From: Pseudomonadota bacterium
Lineage (GTDB): Bacteria > Pseudomonadota > Gammaproteobacteria > Steroidobacterales > Steroidobacteraceae
DNA: 64,000 bases
NCBI GenBank assembly: GCA_025357635.1
Contig: JANXOV010000004.1
Coordinates: 62,001 to 126,000 of the forward strand
Direction: 5' to 3'
The translations under genes and the position numbers were made by a program. Shown in pieces: positions 33,507-42,429 of the stretch (positions within the stretch are counted from its first letter, which is position 1; the number at the start of each line of letters is the position of its first letter). Below the pieces are notes generated by a model that was not told where the DNA came from, ran no database searches, and saw only the letters and a program-made list of their open reading frames with translations.

Positions 33507-34112
33507 TCAAGGCACCAATTCCACGTTTCGCACCAGCAGCACTTCACAGGCACCCGCACCGGTGTCGTTGCGCACCAGGGAGGACTTGATCCAGCGGCCA
33601 TCCTCGCGCGTGCCGTCCACGAGATCACCGCTCAATTGCACCACCTGGCCCACGCGCAGGCGGGCGAGTTGCTTGCCGACGATCGAATCATCCGGAATGA
33701 CATGCGTATTTGCGCTGTGAACCGCGATGGCATCGCGGTCGATGACGGCCGCCTCCGGCAGCTTCCAGAAATAAAAGCGGCCGGACTGTGAAATTTCGAT
33801 GTCCTTCAGCACACTGTTGTCCGACATCGGCCCCCACCCGAGCGCCAGGTCTTCGGGAATCAGATCCGCCAGCGGATCGAACCGATACTGCTCGCGTCCC
33901 AGCACCCGCGCGATGATCACGTAATGCGCGCGCGGCGTCAGCGTCCAGCGGCCCTTCTGGATTATCTCCGGTGCTTCGATGGCGACCTGCTGTGGATCGG
34001 TCGGCGCGAGTTGGCCATCCGCGGCATCAACTGCTCGATCGGCATAGCGGCTCCAGCCACCCCAGACCAGGGCGGCCACCAGCAGAGCTTTGATGAAGGA
34101 ACTGTTCAGCAC
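33507..34112 (-). CDS. Membrane-anchored/secreted protein of unknown function in the glucan operon
   Basis: The 201-residue product starts with a hydrophobic segment (FIKALLVAALVWGGW) that is a signal anchor or signal peptide. The mature part contains WTLTPRAHYVIIARVLGREQYRF, LGWGPMSDNSVLKDIEISQSGRFYFW, HSANTHVIPDDSIVGKQL and RVGQVVQLSGDLVDGTREDGR. The last part, with VQLSGDLVDG, looks like a small beta-barrel (OB-like), but I do not assign a family. It starts 18 bases after the GH15 stop and so is probably co-transcribed with the GH144/GH15 genes. It is the only member of that set with a visible export signal. Confidence 0.75.
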   Translation of the reverse strand: MLNSSFIKALLVAALVWGGWSRYADRAVDAADGQLAPTDPQQVAIEAPEIIQKGRWTLTPRAHYVIIARVLGREQYRFDPLADLIPEDLALGWGPMSDNSVLKDIEISQSGRFYFWKLPEAAVIDRDAIAVHSANTHVIPDDSIVGKQLARLRVGQVVQLSGDLVDGTREDGRWIKSSLVRNDTGAGACEVLLVRNVELVP

Positions 34113-34130
34113 GCGCGCACGAATTCAGCG

Positions 34131-35447
34131 TCAGCGGACCGCGCGGCGGGCGGCGATGCAGGAGATAAAGGCCGCGTAGCTCCAGGCGAGGTGCTTGGCG
34201 GAGGTCTGCGTCCCGGTGTGCTGATCGAATTGCTCGGACAGATCGCCTCCCGAGGGCGTGAAGGCGCGCACTGTTTCCAGGTACGCATCGCCCCTCGACA
34301 CGAAGGCGCGCGCATCGGAGGAACCTGCCGCCGCACGGAAGCAGAACTCGGCAGCGCCCAGCGTGGAGAAAAAATAGGCGCCGCCGGAATAGTACACATC
34401 GCCCGCATAGCGGCCCAACGCCGGACCCCTGCCGGGCGGCTTGTTGTGATTGATGGCATACAGCGCATCGAACAAGGACTCGATCTTCGAAAGAGTGGTC
34501 TGCATGCGGGCGTCATCGACCCCATGGCTGGCGTTGCGGAATCCGCCATGAATGGCGGCGAGAATCACCGAGATGTCGAGTTGCTTTTGCGATCGAGCGC
34601 CGGACTCCAGCACGCGCGAGCGATAGTACCCCTGTTCGGCGAGCCAATAGTCGTCCAGCATGCGCCGCGCGGCCAGCGACTCGCTGCGACAGGCCTGCGC
34701 GGCATCGCCTTGCCCACGTGAATCAAGCCATGCAGCGCCTTGCTCCAGTGCGGCAGCCGACACGCACAGCGTGTAATAGTGCAGCCCCTTTTCTTCTTCC
34801 CATATGTCGAAGCACGGTGTACTCCAGTGCCGGCGCGTGAAGCGCAGATCCGCCTGCAGCAACGCCGTCGCGCCCTCATCCAGATCGCGGTCAAATGCAA
34901 AGCTGCGCGACCAACGCAACAGCGTCAGCGCACGCATCGGCGGTCCGTCGTTCTGCGGCCGCGGCCAGCTTGAAATGTCCAGCCTGCCATCCGCATTGAC
35001 GCGCGTTTCCGCGGCAATGGCTTCGCCGTGAGCCGCTGCCAGATCCGCATCGGTACGCAGGAACTTCACGAAGTCGGCGCTCACCCTCGCGCGCCAGCCC
35101 GGCGCCTGGACCAGCTCGCGTCCGTCCAGAGACTGCAACGACAGACTGAACTTGACGAAGTCGCGGAAATGTTCGAGAGCGGTCGGGTCCGCCGGCGCCG
35201 ACTCGGCCAGGATCCGCAGCGCATCGATGACGACGGCGGAGTCCCGGTACCAATGGAAGAAATAATCCGGATCCGGATCATAGGATGCAAGCACCGGCGA
35301 TGCGACGACGGAGCCTTTGCTGGGCGCGATGGACTGCCCGAATCCGGGCCGGTGCTTTCGCAGCGCGGTGGGCGATATGCTCGCCATCATGGCCGTGGCC
35401 GATTGCGCGTACTGCAGGCCAATCCACCGCTCCAGCGTCTGGCTCAT
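34131..35447 (-). CDS. GH15-family glucoamylase-like glycoside hydrolase
   Basis: The 438-residue protein is an (alpha/alpha)6-barrel of GH15 type. Supporting motifs are YFFHWYRDSAVVIDALR, RPQNDGPPMRALTLLRW, CFDIWEEEKGLHYYT, and the C-terminal PSGGDLSEQFDQHTGTQTSA with the expected catalytic base Glu in SEQFD. Classical members release glucose from starch, but this one sits between a GH144 gene and an uncharacterised gene. No signal peptide is visible (SQTLERWIGLQYAQSATAMM), so it is likely cytoplasmic. I placed the start at 35447, where ATGA overlaps the GH144 stop. The substrate could be an alpha-glucan or the modified ends of periplasmic glucan. Confidence 0.85.
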   Translation of the reverse strand: MSQTLERWIGLQYAQSATAMMASISPTALRKHRPGFGQSIAPSKGSVVASPVLASYDPDPDYFFHWYRDSAVVIDALRILAESAPADPTALEHFRDFVKFSLSLQSLDGRELVQAPGWRARVSADFVKFLRTDADLAAAHGEAIAAETRVNADGRLDISSWPRPQNDGPPMRALTLLRWSRSFAFDRDLDEGATALLQADLRFTRRHWSTPCFDIWEEEKGLHYYTLCVSAAALEQGAAWLDSRGQGDAAQACRSESLAARRMLDDYWLAEQGYYRSRVLESGARSQKQLDISVILAAIHGGFRNASHGVDDARMQTTLSKIESLFDALYAINHNKPPGRGPALGRYAGDVYYSGGAYFFSTLGAAEFCFRAAAGSSDARAFVSRGDAYLETVRAFTPSGGDLSEQFDQHTGTQTSAKHLAWSYAAFISCIAARRAVR

Positions 35448-36781
35448 CGGCGCTTCGGGCCCTGCAGATGCGGGCTGGTGAATTCCAAGCGTCGCAGGCC
35501 CGCCTGAATTTCGGGCACGTTCATGAACAGCTTCCACAGCAAGCCGCTGCGGTGGTTTTCCGTCATGATGATGATGGGACCCTGGTCGATGGCCAGGAAA
35601 GTGTCCGCATGCCAGTTGCGCGTTGCACTGAAGGCATCGACGAATCCATAGCGGCCCCAGATTTTCTCTCCGTAAGCGGTGAGAAAATGCCGCAGGGTCT
35701 TGAGAACCTCGCGCGGTGCATACGGCAGACTGGCCAGCGCCGCGCTCGGCGTTATGGTGCCGTTGTCGAAGTCAGGGGTATGCGAGCGGTAGCCATCGAG
35801 GTCATCGCTGGCCGTCAGTCCCCAGCAATCATCGCCATATCCTTTGAATCGATGCGGATTGGCAATGCAATGTGCGCGGTTGATGCGTACATGCCGGACA
35901 TTCTGCTCCCAGTAATCGGCGTAGCGGTCCTTGAGACCGCGCGGATCGATGCCGCAAAATGAGTAGTGCGCGAAAAACAGCGGGCCGCCGTAGGGCATGC
36001 CCAGCGGCAATTCAGTGCCGTAGTAGGCATTGCCGTTGCGAAAATTTTCGCCCGAGGCGAACCCACGGTGATAGACCGACGGCTCGACCGCATAGCGCGG
36101 CGCGGACACCGCCAGCAGGTAGGTGACCAGGCATTCGTCCCATCCATGAATTTCGTGGTCCATGGCCCAGCCGTTGTTGGGGCTCCAATGCCAGTACAAA
36201 TGATTGCGGCCGCCTTGCGTGTACCAATTCCATTCAACCTGCTGCCACAGTCCGTTGATGCGTCCGCGCAGGCCCGTTTCAAGCGGCGCTTCCCGGTTGA
36301 AGTATTGCCGCGCGCACAGCAGTCCCATGAACAAGAAGGAGGTTTCCACCAGATCGCCGCCGTCGTCCTTGCGGGTCAGCGGAATGGTCTGGCCCGTGCG
36401 CGCGTTCATGAAATGCGAATACACGCCGTGATAGCAGCGGGCTCGCCATAGAAAATCGAGCATGCGGTGCAGACGCTCCAGCGCAGCGGCGCGTGAGACC
36501 CAGCCGCGCTCGACGGCGACAATGATGGACATGACGCCGAACCCGCTGCCGCCGATGGTCACCAGGTCATCCGGCGGCGTGTCCCGAGTCATGCGCCGGT
36601 CCGGCGCCAGCGCCGTGGCCGGGTCGGCTCCCTCCCAGAAAAAGCAGAAGGTCTGCCGCTGGACCTGTTCGAGCAATTGCGCATCGGGCAGCGCCGCCAG
36701 CGCTTTGGGGCTCAGCGACTTCGGCCTCTTGTGCGTGGCCTTACGGGGACGAGGTGTCGGAGGCTTCGATGCGGTCATCAT
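35444..36781 (-). CDS. GH144-family endo-beta-1,2-glucanase-like protein (glycoamylase domain)
   Basis: The 445-residue protein matches the Pfam glycoamylase-like domain now classed as GH144, whose characterised members cut beta-1,2-glucan. Motifs are LLEQVQRQTFCFFWEGADP, VTIGGSGFGVMSIIVAVERG, GVYSHFMNARTGQ, GGDLVETSFLFMGLL, WHWSPNNGWAMDHEIHGWDE, YGGPLFFAHYSFCGIDPRGL, and CWGLTASDD near the C-terminal half. The N-terminus is a Lys/Arg/Pro-rich stretch with no signal peptide, so a cytoplasmic location is suggested, although GH144 enzymes are often secreted. Three start codons (GTG 36784, ATG 36781, ATG 36778) overlap the ABC gene's stop. Confidence 0.88.
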   Translation of the reverse strand: MMTASKPPTPRPRKATHKRPKSLSPKALAALPDAQLLEQVQRQTFCFFWEGADPATALAPDRRMTRDTPPDDLVTIGGSGFGVMSIIVAVERGWVSRAAALERLHRMLDFLWRARCYHGVYSHFMNARTGQTIPLTRKDDGGDLVETSFLFMGLLCARQYFNREAPLETGLRGRINGLWQQVEWNWYTQGGRNHLYWHWSPNNGWAMDHEIHGWDECLVTYLLAVSAPRYAVEPSVYHRGFASGENFRNGNAYYGTELPLGMPYGGPLFFAHYSFCGIDPRGLKDRYADYWEQNVRHVRINRAHCIANPHRFKGYGDDCWGLTASDDLDGYRSHTPDFDNGTITPSAALASLPYAPREVLKTLRHFLTAYGEKIWGRYGFVDAFSATRNWHADTFLAIDQGPIIIMTENHRSGLLWKLFMNVPEIQAGLRRLEFTSPHLQGPKRR

Positions 36782-38601
36782 CACTCACTGGTTACAGCAT
36801 GTTTCCTGGCCGAGGCCGGCCGCTCTGCGATCTTGAGCCGGGCCAGTCTGCGGATCGTCGGGTCGTTGATCAGATGCAGCACGCGCGTGTACATTTCCCT
36901 GCGGTGCTCGGCGCGCCCGATATGAATCACGCCGGTCTGCGGCAGATCTTTGCTGAACACCTCGATGACGCGCACGAGAGTCTCCTCATCCAGCTGATCC
37001 AGCACGCCGTCGATGAGCACCCAGGGCGGCGCCTGCAGCACCACGCGCGCGAACGACAGACGCTGCTGCTCTTCGTCGCTCAATTCACGCTCCCAGCGCT
37101 TCGACAGATCGAGCATGGGCGCCAGACGCTTCAGACGCAGCCGCGCCAGCGCGTTGACAAAAGAACGTTCGCTGAAACTCTCCACCTTCTGCGGATACGC
37201 CAGCACTTCACGCAAGCTGCCGGGCGGAAGATACGGCACGCGCGGCACGTACAGGATCGGCTCGCCGCCGGGCCGGGCTATGCTTCCCGCACCCCAGGGC
37301 CACAGACCGGCAAGCGCGCGGAACAGCAGCGTCTTGCCGGTGCCGGATTCGCCGAGAATCAGCACGCGCTCACCGGCTTTCAATTCCACATGAGTGTCCT
37401 CCAGCATCGTACAGCCGGAAGGTGAAGCGATCTCCAGATGATCAATCACGAACTTGCCCGGTTCGCCCTCGAGCACGGTGATGTGACCCTCGACACGATG
37501 CAGGTCATCGGTGAGCAGCATGGCGCGGCGGAAGCTGGCGACCCGCAGCAGCGTCGCGCGCCAATCGGCAATGGTGCTGAAATTGTCAACGAACCAGCGC
37601 AGCGAGGACTGCACCTGATTGAAGGCGCCCGCCGCCATCATCAGACCGCCGAAGGAAATCCGTCCGGCGAAGTAGATGGGCGCCGCCACGAGGATCGGCG
37701 CGATGAGGGTGAACCAGCCATAGCCGGCCGTGATCCAGGTCAGATTGGTGAGTCCCGTGACCAGCCGCCGCATCGCCTCGAGCACCGCGGCCAGATCGTA
37801 CTGCACGCGCCTCGCCTCGTCGGCCTCGCCCGCCGCCAGCGATATGGCGTCGATGTGCTCATTCACCCGCACCAGCGAATAGCGCAGTTCCGCCTCGCGC
37901 GCGTAGCGGTCCGCGTTGCGATCGATGAGGCTGCGGCCCACCCAATAGCTCAGCAGCGAGGCGGAGCCGGCGTAGGTAACGGCTGCCCAGACCATGTAGC
38001 CCGGAATGTGGACATCCTGCCCCGAGACATGGAACGCAAAATTGTTGGATAGCGCCCAAAGAACCTGCACGAATATGACCAGCAGTATCGAGGCCTGCAG
38101 CAGGCCGACGCCGAGGTCCGCGGACAGCTCGGTCAGGTGCCGGGCATCTTCATGCATGCGCTGGTCCGGATTGACGCCGATGGGGCCGGCGCTGGCCAGA
38201 CGGAAGGCGCGCCGCGGCAGCATCCACTCACGCACCAGATCCTGGACCAGACCCTGGCGCAGCTTGAGCTTGAGCATTTCCGTGAGCCATCGCTGCGCCA
38301 CGTTCAGGACCAGCAGCGCGCCGGCAATCACGCAGAACACGCCCAACTGGACCAGGAACTCATCGAAGTTGCGCCGCGACAGCGCATCGTAAAAGGGTGT
38401 ATTCCAACTATTGAGCCGGATCTGTCCGTAGGCCGTGAGCAGAATTACGAACAGGATGGAGCCGCACAGCAGGATCAGCCTGGCGCGCACCGGCGAGGCC
38501 CACAGCGCACGAAACATCATCGTCAACTGCGGCAGCAGTCCCGCATGTGCCACTTCTATTTCCGAACTGTTGCTCGCGATTTCTGTTGGCTGATCTATCA
38601 T
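36781..38601 (-). CDS. ABC transporter, fused permease-ATPase (YddA/SbmA-like) with degenerate ATPase motifs
   Basis: About 606 residues. The N-terminal half is an ABC membrane domain of the SbmA/BacA-like type with helices and the family segment LNSWNTPFYDALSRRNFDEF. The C-terminal ATPase has an intact Walker A (GESGTGKT) but altered downstream motifs. The signature reads LSDEEQQRL instead of LSGGEQQRL, Walker B reads WVLIDGVLDQLDEE where LDE is expected (catalytic Glu to Gly), and the H-loop reads IHIGRAEH with Arg for His. ATP hydrolysis may therefore be weak or absent. The Arg and the DEE variants may be shared by close relatives. It is first in an operon with the GH144 and GH15 genes. 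The start is an ATG at 38601; a TTG at 38619 is possible. Confidence 0.85.
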   Translation of the reverse strand: MIDQPTEIASNSSEIEVAHAGLLPQLTMMFRALWASPVRARLILLCGSILFVILLTAYGQIRLNSWNTPFYDALSRRNFDEFLVQLGVFCVIAGALLVLNVAQRWLTEMLKLKLRQGLVQDLVREWMLPRRAFRLASAGPIGVNPDQRMHEDARHLTELSADLGVGLLQASILLVIFVQVLWALSNNFAFHVSGQDVHIPGYMVWAAVTYAGSASLLSYWVGRSLIDRNADRYAREAELRYSLVRVNEHIDAISLAAGEADEARRVQYDLAAVLEAMRRLVTGLTNLTWITAGYGWFTLIAPILVAAPIYFAGRISFGGLMMAAGAFNQVQSSLRWFVDNFSTIADWRATLLRVASFRRAMLLTDDLHRVEGHITVLEGEPGKFVIDHLEIASPSGCTMLEDTHVELKAGERVLILGESGTGKTLLFRALAGLWPWGAGSIARPGGEPILYVPRVPYLPPGSLREVLAYPQKVESFSERSFVNALARLRLKRLAPMLDLSKRWERELSDEEQQRLSFARVVLQAPPWVLIDGVLDQLDEETLVRVIEVFSKDLPQTGVIHIGRAEHRREMYTRVLHLINDPTIRRLARLKIAERPASARKHAVTSE

Positions 38602-38714
38602 CTGGTTTGGCGTTCTCAAAGAAGTGATCCGACCTTGCCCTCAATCCGTGCACAAGCCTATCGCCAATACGCGCACCGTGCTTATGTTAAGGCCAGAATT
38701 GTGGATTGGGTTCC

Positions 38715-40862
38715 ATGAGCCGGATCCAGCGCCTGATCCGCGATATGACCCTGGCCGAAAAGCTCGGCCAGCTGACCATGACGGCCGCCGGCTATGCCGT
38801 AACCGGACCCGTCATCGCCGGTGACTCCACCGACGGCATCAAGTCCGGCGCCATCGGCAATCTGCTCAATCTGGTGGGCGCGGATCATGTGCACGAAATG
38901 CAGCGCCTCGCGATCGAGCAGTCGCGTCTGGGCATTCCGCTGCTCGTCGGTCTCGACGTGATTCACGGGCATCGCACGCTGTTTCCCATCCCGCTGGCCG
39001 AAGCCGGAACCTTCGATCCGCGGCTGTGGGAGCTCACCGCAAGCGAAGCGGCCGCCGAGGCGGCTGCCGATGGCCTGGCGATGACCTTCGCGCCCATGCT
39101 GGACGTGTCGCGGGATCCGCGCTGGGGCCGCAGCGCCGAAGGCGCTGGCGAAGATCCCTGGCTGGGCATGCAGATGGCGGCCGCCAAGGTGCGCGGATTT
39201 CAAGGCGCAAGCCTGGCGGCGCCGCATACGCTGGCCGCCGTTGCCAAGCACTTCTGCGGATATGGCCCGGTCAATGCGGGTCGCGAATACGCCTCCGTCG
39301 ACATCTCCGAGCGCACCTTGCGCGAGGTGCATCTGCCGCCCTTCGAAGCCGCCGTCGCCGCAGGCGTCGTGGCCGTGATGCCTGCGTTCACGGATCTGGC
39401 CGGCATCCCTCTGACGGCACATGTCGACCTGCTGCGCGGCTGGCTGCGCGGCCGGCTTGGATTCGACGGCGTCATCATCAGCGATTACAACGCCATCGCC
39501 GAATTGATCCGCCATGGCGTGGCCGCCGATCTGACCGAAGCGGCGGTGCTGGCGCTCAAAGCCGGCGTGGACATCGACATGATGTCCAACGCCTATCGCT
39601 CGGGCCTGCCCATCGCCCTGGAGCACGGCCTGGTGAGCCTGGCGGACATCGACGCCGCCGTGCACCGCGTGCTCGCACTCAAAGAAAATCTCGGGCTGTT
39701 CGAGAACCCATACGGCCGCGGCGCCAGAGCGGAAAGCGCGGCCACGCTGACCAGGCGCCGCCAGCTGGCGCGCGAAGCCGGCGCGCGCGCCATTGTGCTG
39801 ATGAAGAACGAGGCGGATTGCCTGCCGCTGCGGGCAGATCCGGCGCGCATTGCGGTCATCGGACCGCTCGCCGATGCCCCCGGTGAAATGCGCGGCCCGT
39901 GGTGGGCTGCCGGCGTCGCTGCGGGCCATGTCAGCGTGCTGGAGGGCCTGCGCACCGCGCTGCCCCACACCGATATCGTGCATGCCCAGGGCACGGATAT
40001 CCTCGGCACCGACACCGGCGGCATTCAGGCCGCGGTGGATCTGTGCGATGCGGCCGATGCGATCGTGCTGTGCGTGGGCGAAGCCGCGGCAATGAGCGGT
40101 GAAGCGGCCAGCCGCGCGCATCTGGATCTTCCCGGGCAGCAGCGGTTGTTGGCGCAAAGCGTCATTGAGCGCGCGCATGCCCGGGGCAGGCACGTCATCG
40201 TCGTGCTGTTTTCAGGCCGGCCGCTCATCCTGCCCTGGCTGTTCGAAGAGGCTGATGCGGTGCTCGCAGCCTGGTTCCTCGGCTGCGAGGCCGGCCATGC
40301 GATTGCCGATGTGGTGACGGGGCGCGTGTCCCCGAGCGGACGCACGCCGGTGAGCTGGGCACGGGCCCTGGGCCAGGTGCCGGTGTTCTTCGGCGAACGC
40401 CCAACCGGAAGACCCGCTGACCCGAAGGACCACTTCACCAGCAAGTACCTGGACGTGCCGAACGATCCGCTGTTTGCCTTCGGCCACGGGCTCACCTACG
40501 GACGCTTTACCCTCTCCAACCTTCGCGTCAGTCCGCCTCGCGTCCGTGAAAGCGATGATATCCAGATCAAGGTCGACGTGCTCAACGAAGGCGCGCGCGA
40601 AGCCGAAGAAACAGTGTTTCTGTTCACGCGTGACCGCCTGGCCAGTGTTGCCCGGCCGCTGCTGGAACTCATGGGATTTGCCAAGATCACGCTGCGGCCG
40701 CGCGCGCAAGGCACTGTCACGTTGAATCTCGCCGCCGCGCAATTGAAGTTTCTCGGACTGAACCTGCAGCCCGTGTTCGAACCGGGGGAAGTGGAGATTC
40801 TGGTGGGTCCGTGCGCGGATCGTTCGCGGCTGCTGGTCCATTGCATTGAATTGATGCGGTGA
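38715..40862 (+). CDS. GH3-family beta-glucosidase
   Basis: The 715-residue protein has a GH3 N-terminal TIM barrel (LAEKLGQLTM, LLVGLDVIHGHRTLFPIPLA, MLDVSRDPRWGRSAEGAGED, AVAKHFCGYG), the nucleophile Asp in FDGVIISDYNAI, the alpha/beta sandwich (ALMKN-type IVLMKNEADCLPL, HVIVVLFSGRPLILPW) and a fibronectin-like C-terminus (PLFAFGHGLTYGRFTLSNL). It hydrolyses beta-linked glucosides, possibly sophoro-oligosaccharides in view of the divergent GH144 gene. There is no signal peptide, unlike E. coli BglX, so the enzyme is likely cytoplasmic. The ATG at 38715 is preferred over a TTG three codons earlier. Confidence 0.92.
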   Translation: MSRIQRLIRDMTLAEKLGQLTMTAAGYAVTGPVIAGDSTDGIKSGAIGNLLNLVGADHVHEMQRLAIEQSRLGIPLLVGLDVIHGHRTLFPIPLAEAGTFDPRLWELTASEAAAEAAADGLAMTFAPMLDVSRDPRWGRSAEGAGEDPWLGMQMAAAKVRGFQGASLAAPHTLAAVAKHFCGYGPVNAGREYASVDISERTLREVHLPPFEAAVAAGVVAVMPAFTDLAGIPLTAHVDLLRGWLRGRLGFDGVIISDYNAIAELIRHGVAADLTEAAVLALKAGVDIDMMSNAYRSGLPIALEHGLVSLADIDAAVHRVLALKENLGLFENPYGRGARAESAATLTRRRQLAREAGARAIVLMKNEADCLPLRADPARIAVIGPLADAPGEMRGPWWAAGVAAGHVSVLEGLRTALPHTDIVHAQGTDILGTDTGGIQAAVDLCDAADAIVLCVGEAAAMSGEAASRAHLDLPGQQRLLAQSVIERAHARGRHVIVVLFSGRPLILPWLFEEADAVLAAWFLGCEAGHAIADVVTGRVSPSGRTPVSWARALGQVPVFFGERPTGRPADPKDHFTSKYLDVPNDPLFAFGHGLTYGRFTLSNLRVSPPRVRESDDIQIKVDVLNEGAREAEETVFLFTRDRLASVARPLLELMGFAKITLRPRAQGTVTLNLAAAQLKFLGLNLQPVFEPGEVEILVGPCADRSRLLVHCIELMR

Positions 40863-40871
40863 CGGCGCGCC

Positions 40872-42386
40872 TCACCCATAAAGCCGGGCGTGCGCGCTGC
40901 GCAGGGCCTGCTTGCGCACCTTGCCCATGGCATTGCGCGGCAGTTCGTCGATAAACAGCACGCGCTTGGGCAGTTTGAATTTGGCCAGGCGGCCCTTGAG
41001 TGCCTCGATCACGGAGCGCTCGCTCAACGACGCCCCGGGCGCCGCGACGATGATGGCGGTGACGCCTTCGCCGAAGTCCGCGTGCGGCAGGCCGATGACC
41101 GCGCTTTCCATCACGCCCGGCAATGCATCGATGGCCTCTTCGACTTCGAGGGGATACACATTAAAACCGCCGCTGATGATGAGGTCCTTGGCCCGGCCGG
41201 CGACATGCAGGTAGCCTTGCGCATCGAAGTATCCCAGATCACCGGTCACGAAGAAGCCGTCGGGGCGAAAGTCCGCGGCGGTTTTCTCGGGCGCATTCCA
41301 GTACCCCTGGAATACATTGGTGCCGCGGACCTCGATCATCCCTATCCCGCCGCCCGGGTCGCTGATGCGCACTTCCACGCCCGGCAGCGGCAGTCCCACC
41401 GAGCCGGGTTTGCGCTCGCCATGCAACGGATTGGAGGCGATGATCATCGTTTCCGTCATGCCGTAGCGCTCCAGGATTGCATGGCCGCAGCGCGCACTGA
41501 ACTCCCGGTGGGTTTCGGGCAGCAAGGGCGCGGAGCCGCAGATGAATACGCGTATCGAGGTCACGCTCTCACGCGTGAATTCGGGCCGGCTCAGCAAGCG
41601 GGTGTAAAAAGTCGGCACGCCCATCAGCACGCTCGCCTGCGGCAGCAGCCGCAACAGCTCGACCGCGTCGAACCTGGCCATGAACAGCATGCTCGCGCCG
41701 CTCGCCAGCACCGTGTTCAGCGCCATGAACAGGCCATGCACATGAAACAGCGGCAGCGCATGCAGCAGCACGTCATCCGCCGTGAAGCCCCACGCCTCAA
41801 CCAGCCGCTGCGTGCCGAAGGAAAGATTGGCGCGCGTCAGCATGGCGCCCTTGGAGCGCCCGGTGGTGCCGGAGGTGTAGACCAGCGCGGCGAGGTCATC
41901 GCCGCGATGATCCGGATCCGGCGCCGGGTTTTCGCAGCGCGCCAGTGATTCGCTCAAGCTGCCGCTGCCGTCGGCCTCGAGCGTCAGCACGCGGATTCCG
42001 CCGCGCGCCGCGGCGCCACGCAGGCCCGCGTCCGCCTGTGCCGCTCCTGCGATGAACAGACGCGGCTGCGCATCGCTCAAAAAATACTCGAGCTCTGCGG
42101 TGGTGTAGGCGGTGTTGAGCGGCATGTAAACCGCTCCCATCCGCAGACAGGCAACGTAGAGAAAGACCGCCTCGACAGATTTCTCGACGGCCACGGCGAC
42201 GCGGTCGCCTTTGACGACACCGAGTCCTCGAAGCGCCGCGGCGATGCGGCGGGTGGCGCTTTCGAGTTCTTCGTAACGAACGCTGCGTCCCGCAGGGGTG
42301 TGCAGAAAGCTGCGTTGCGGTGAGCTCAGCAGCGCGCGTTCCAGCCACTGCATCGGATCCTGATCGCAAACAGTCTCATTGTGCAT
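40872..42386 (-). CDS. Malonyl-CoA/acyl-CoA synthetase (MatB-like)
   Basis: The 504-residue ANL-superfamily enzyme has YTSGTTGRSKGAML (the P-loop), HALPLFHVHGLFMALN, FICGSAPLLPETHREF, ERYGMTETMI, VTGDLGYFDAQGYLHVAGRAKD, IISGGFNVYPLEVEEAID and the catalytic C-terminal lysine in LPRNAMGKVRKQAL. The RYGMTETMI motif matches MatB malonyl-CoA synthetases, which activate malonate with ATP and CoA; another small acid cannot be excluded. The gene has no adjacent malonyl-CoA decarboxylase (matA). It is divergent from the PQQ dehydrogenase gene across 43 bases. Confidence 0.88.
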   Translation of the reverse strand: MHNETVCDQDPMQWLERALLSSPQRSFLHTPAGRSVRYEELESATRRIAAALRGLGVVKGDRVAVAVEKSVEAVFLYVACLRMGAVYMPLNTAYTTAELEYFLSDAQPRLFIAGAAQADAGLRGAAARGGIRVLTLEADGSGSLSESLARCENPAPDPDHRGDDLAALVYTSGTTGRSKGAMLTRANLSFGTQRLVEAWGFTADDVLLHALPLFHVHGLFMALNTVLASGASMLFMARFDAVELLRLLPQASVLMGVPTFYTRLLSRPEFTRESVTSIRVFICGSAPLLPETHREFSARCGHAILERYGMTETMIIASNPLHGERKPGSVGLPLPGVEVRISDPGGGIGMIEVRGTNVFQGYWNAPEKTAADFRPDGFFVTGDLGYFDAQGYLHVAGRAKDLIISGGFNVYPLEVEEAIDALPGVMESAVIGLPHADFGEGVTAIIVAAPGASLSERSVIEALKGRLAKFKLPKRVLFIDELPRNAMGKVRKQALRSAHARLYG

Positions 42387-42429
42387 GTCACATCATCCGT
42401 CGCGTACTATAGCGTTTTTGGAATTTCGT

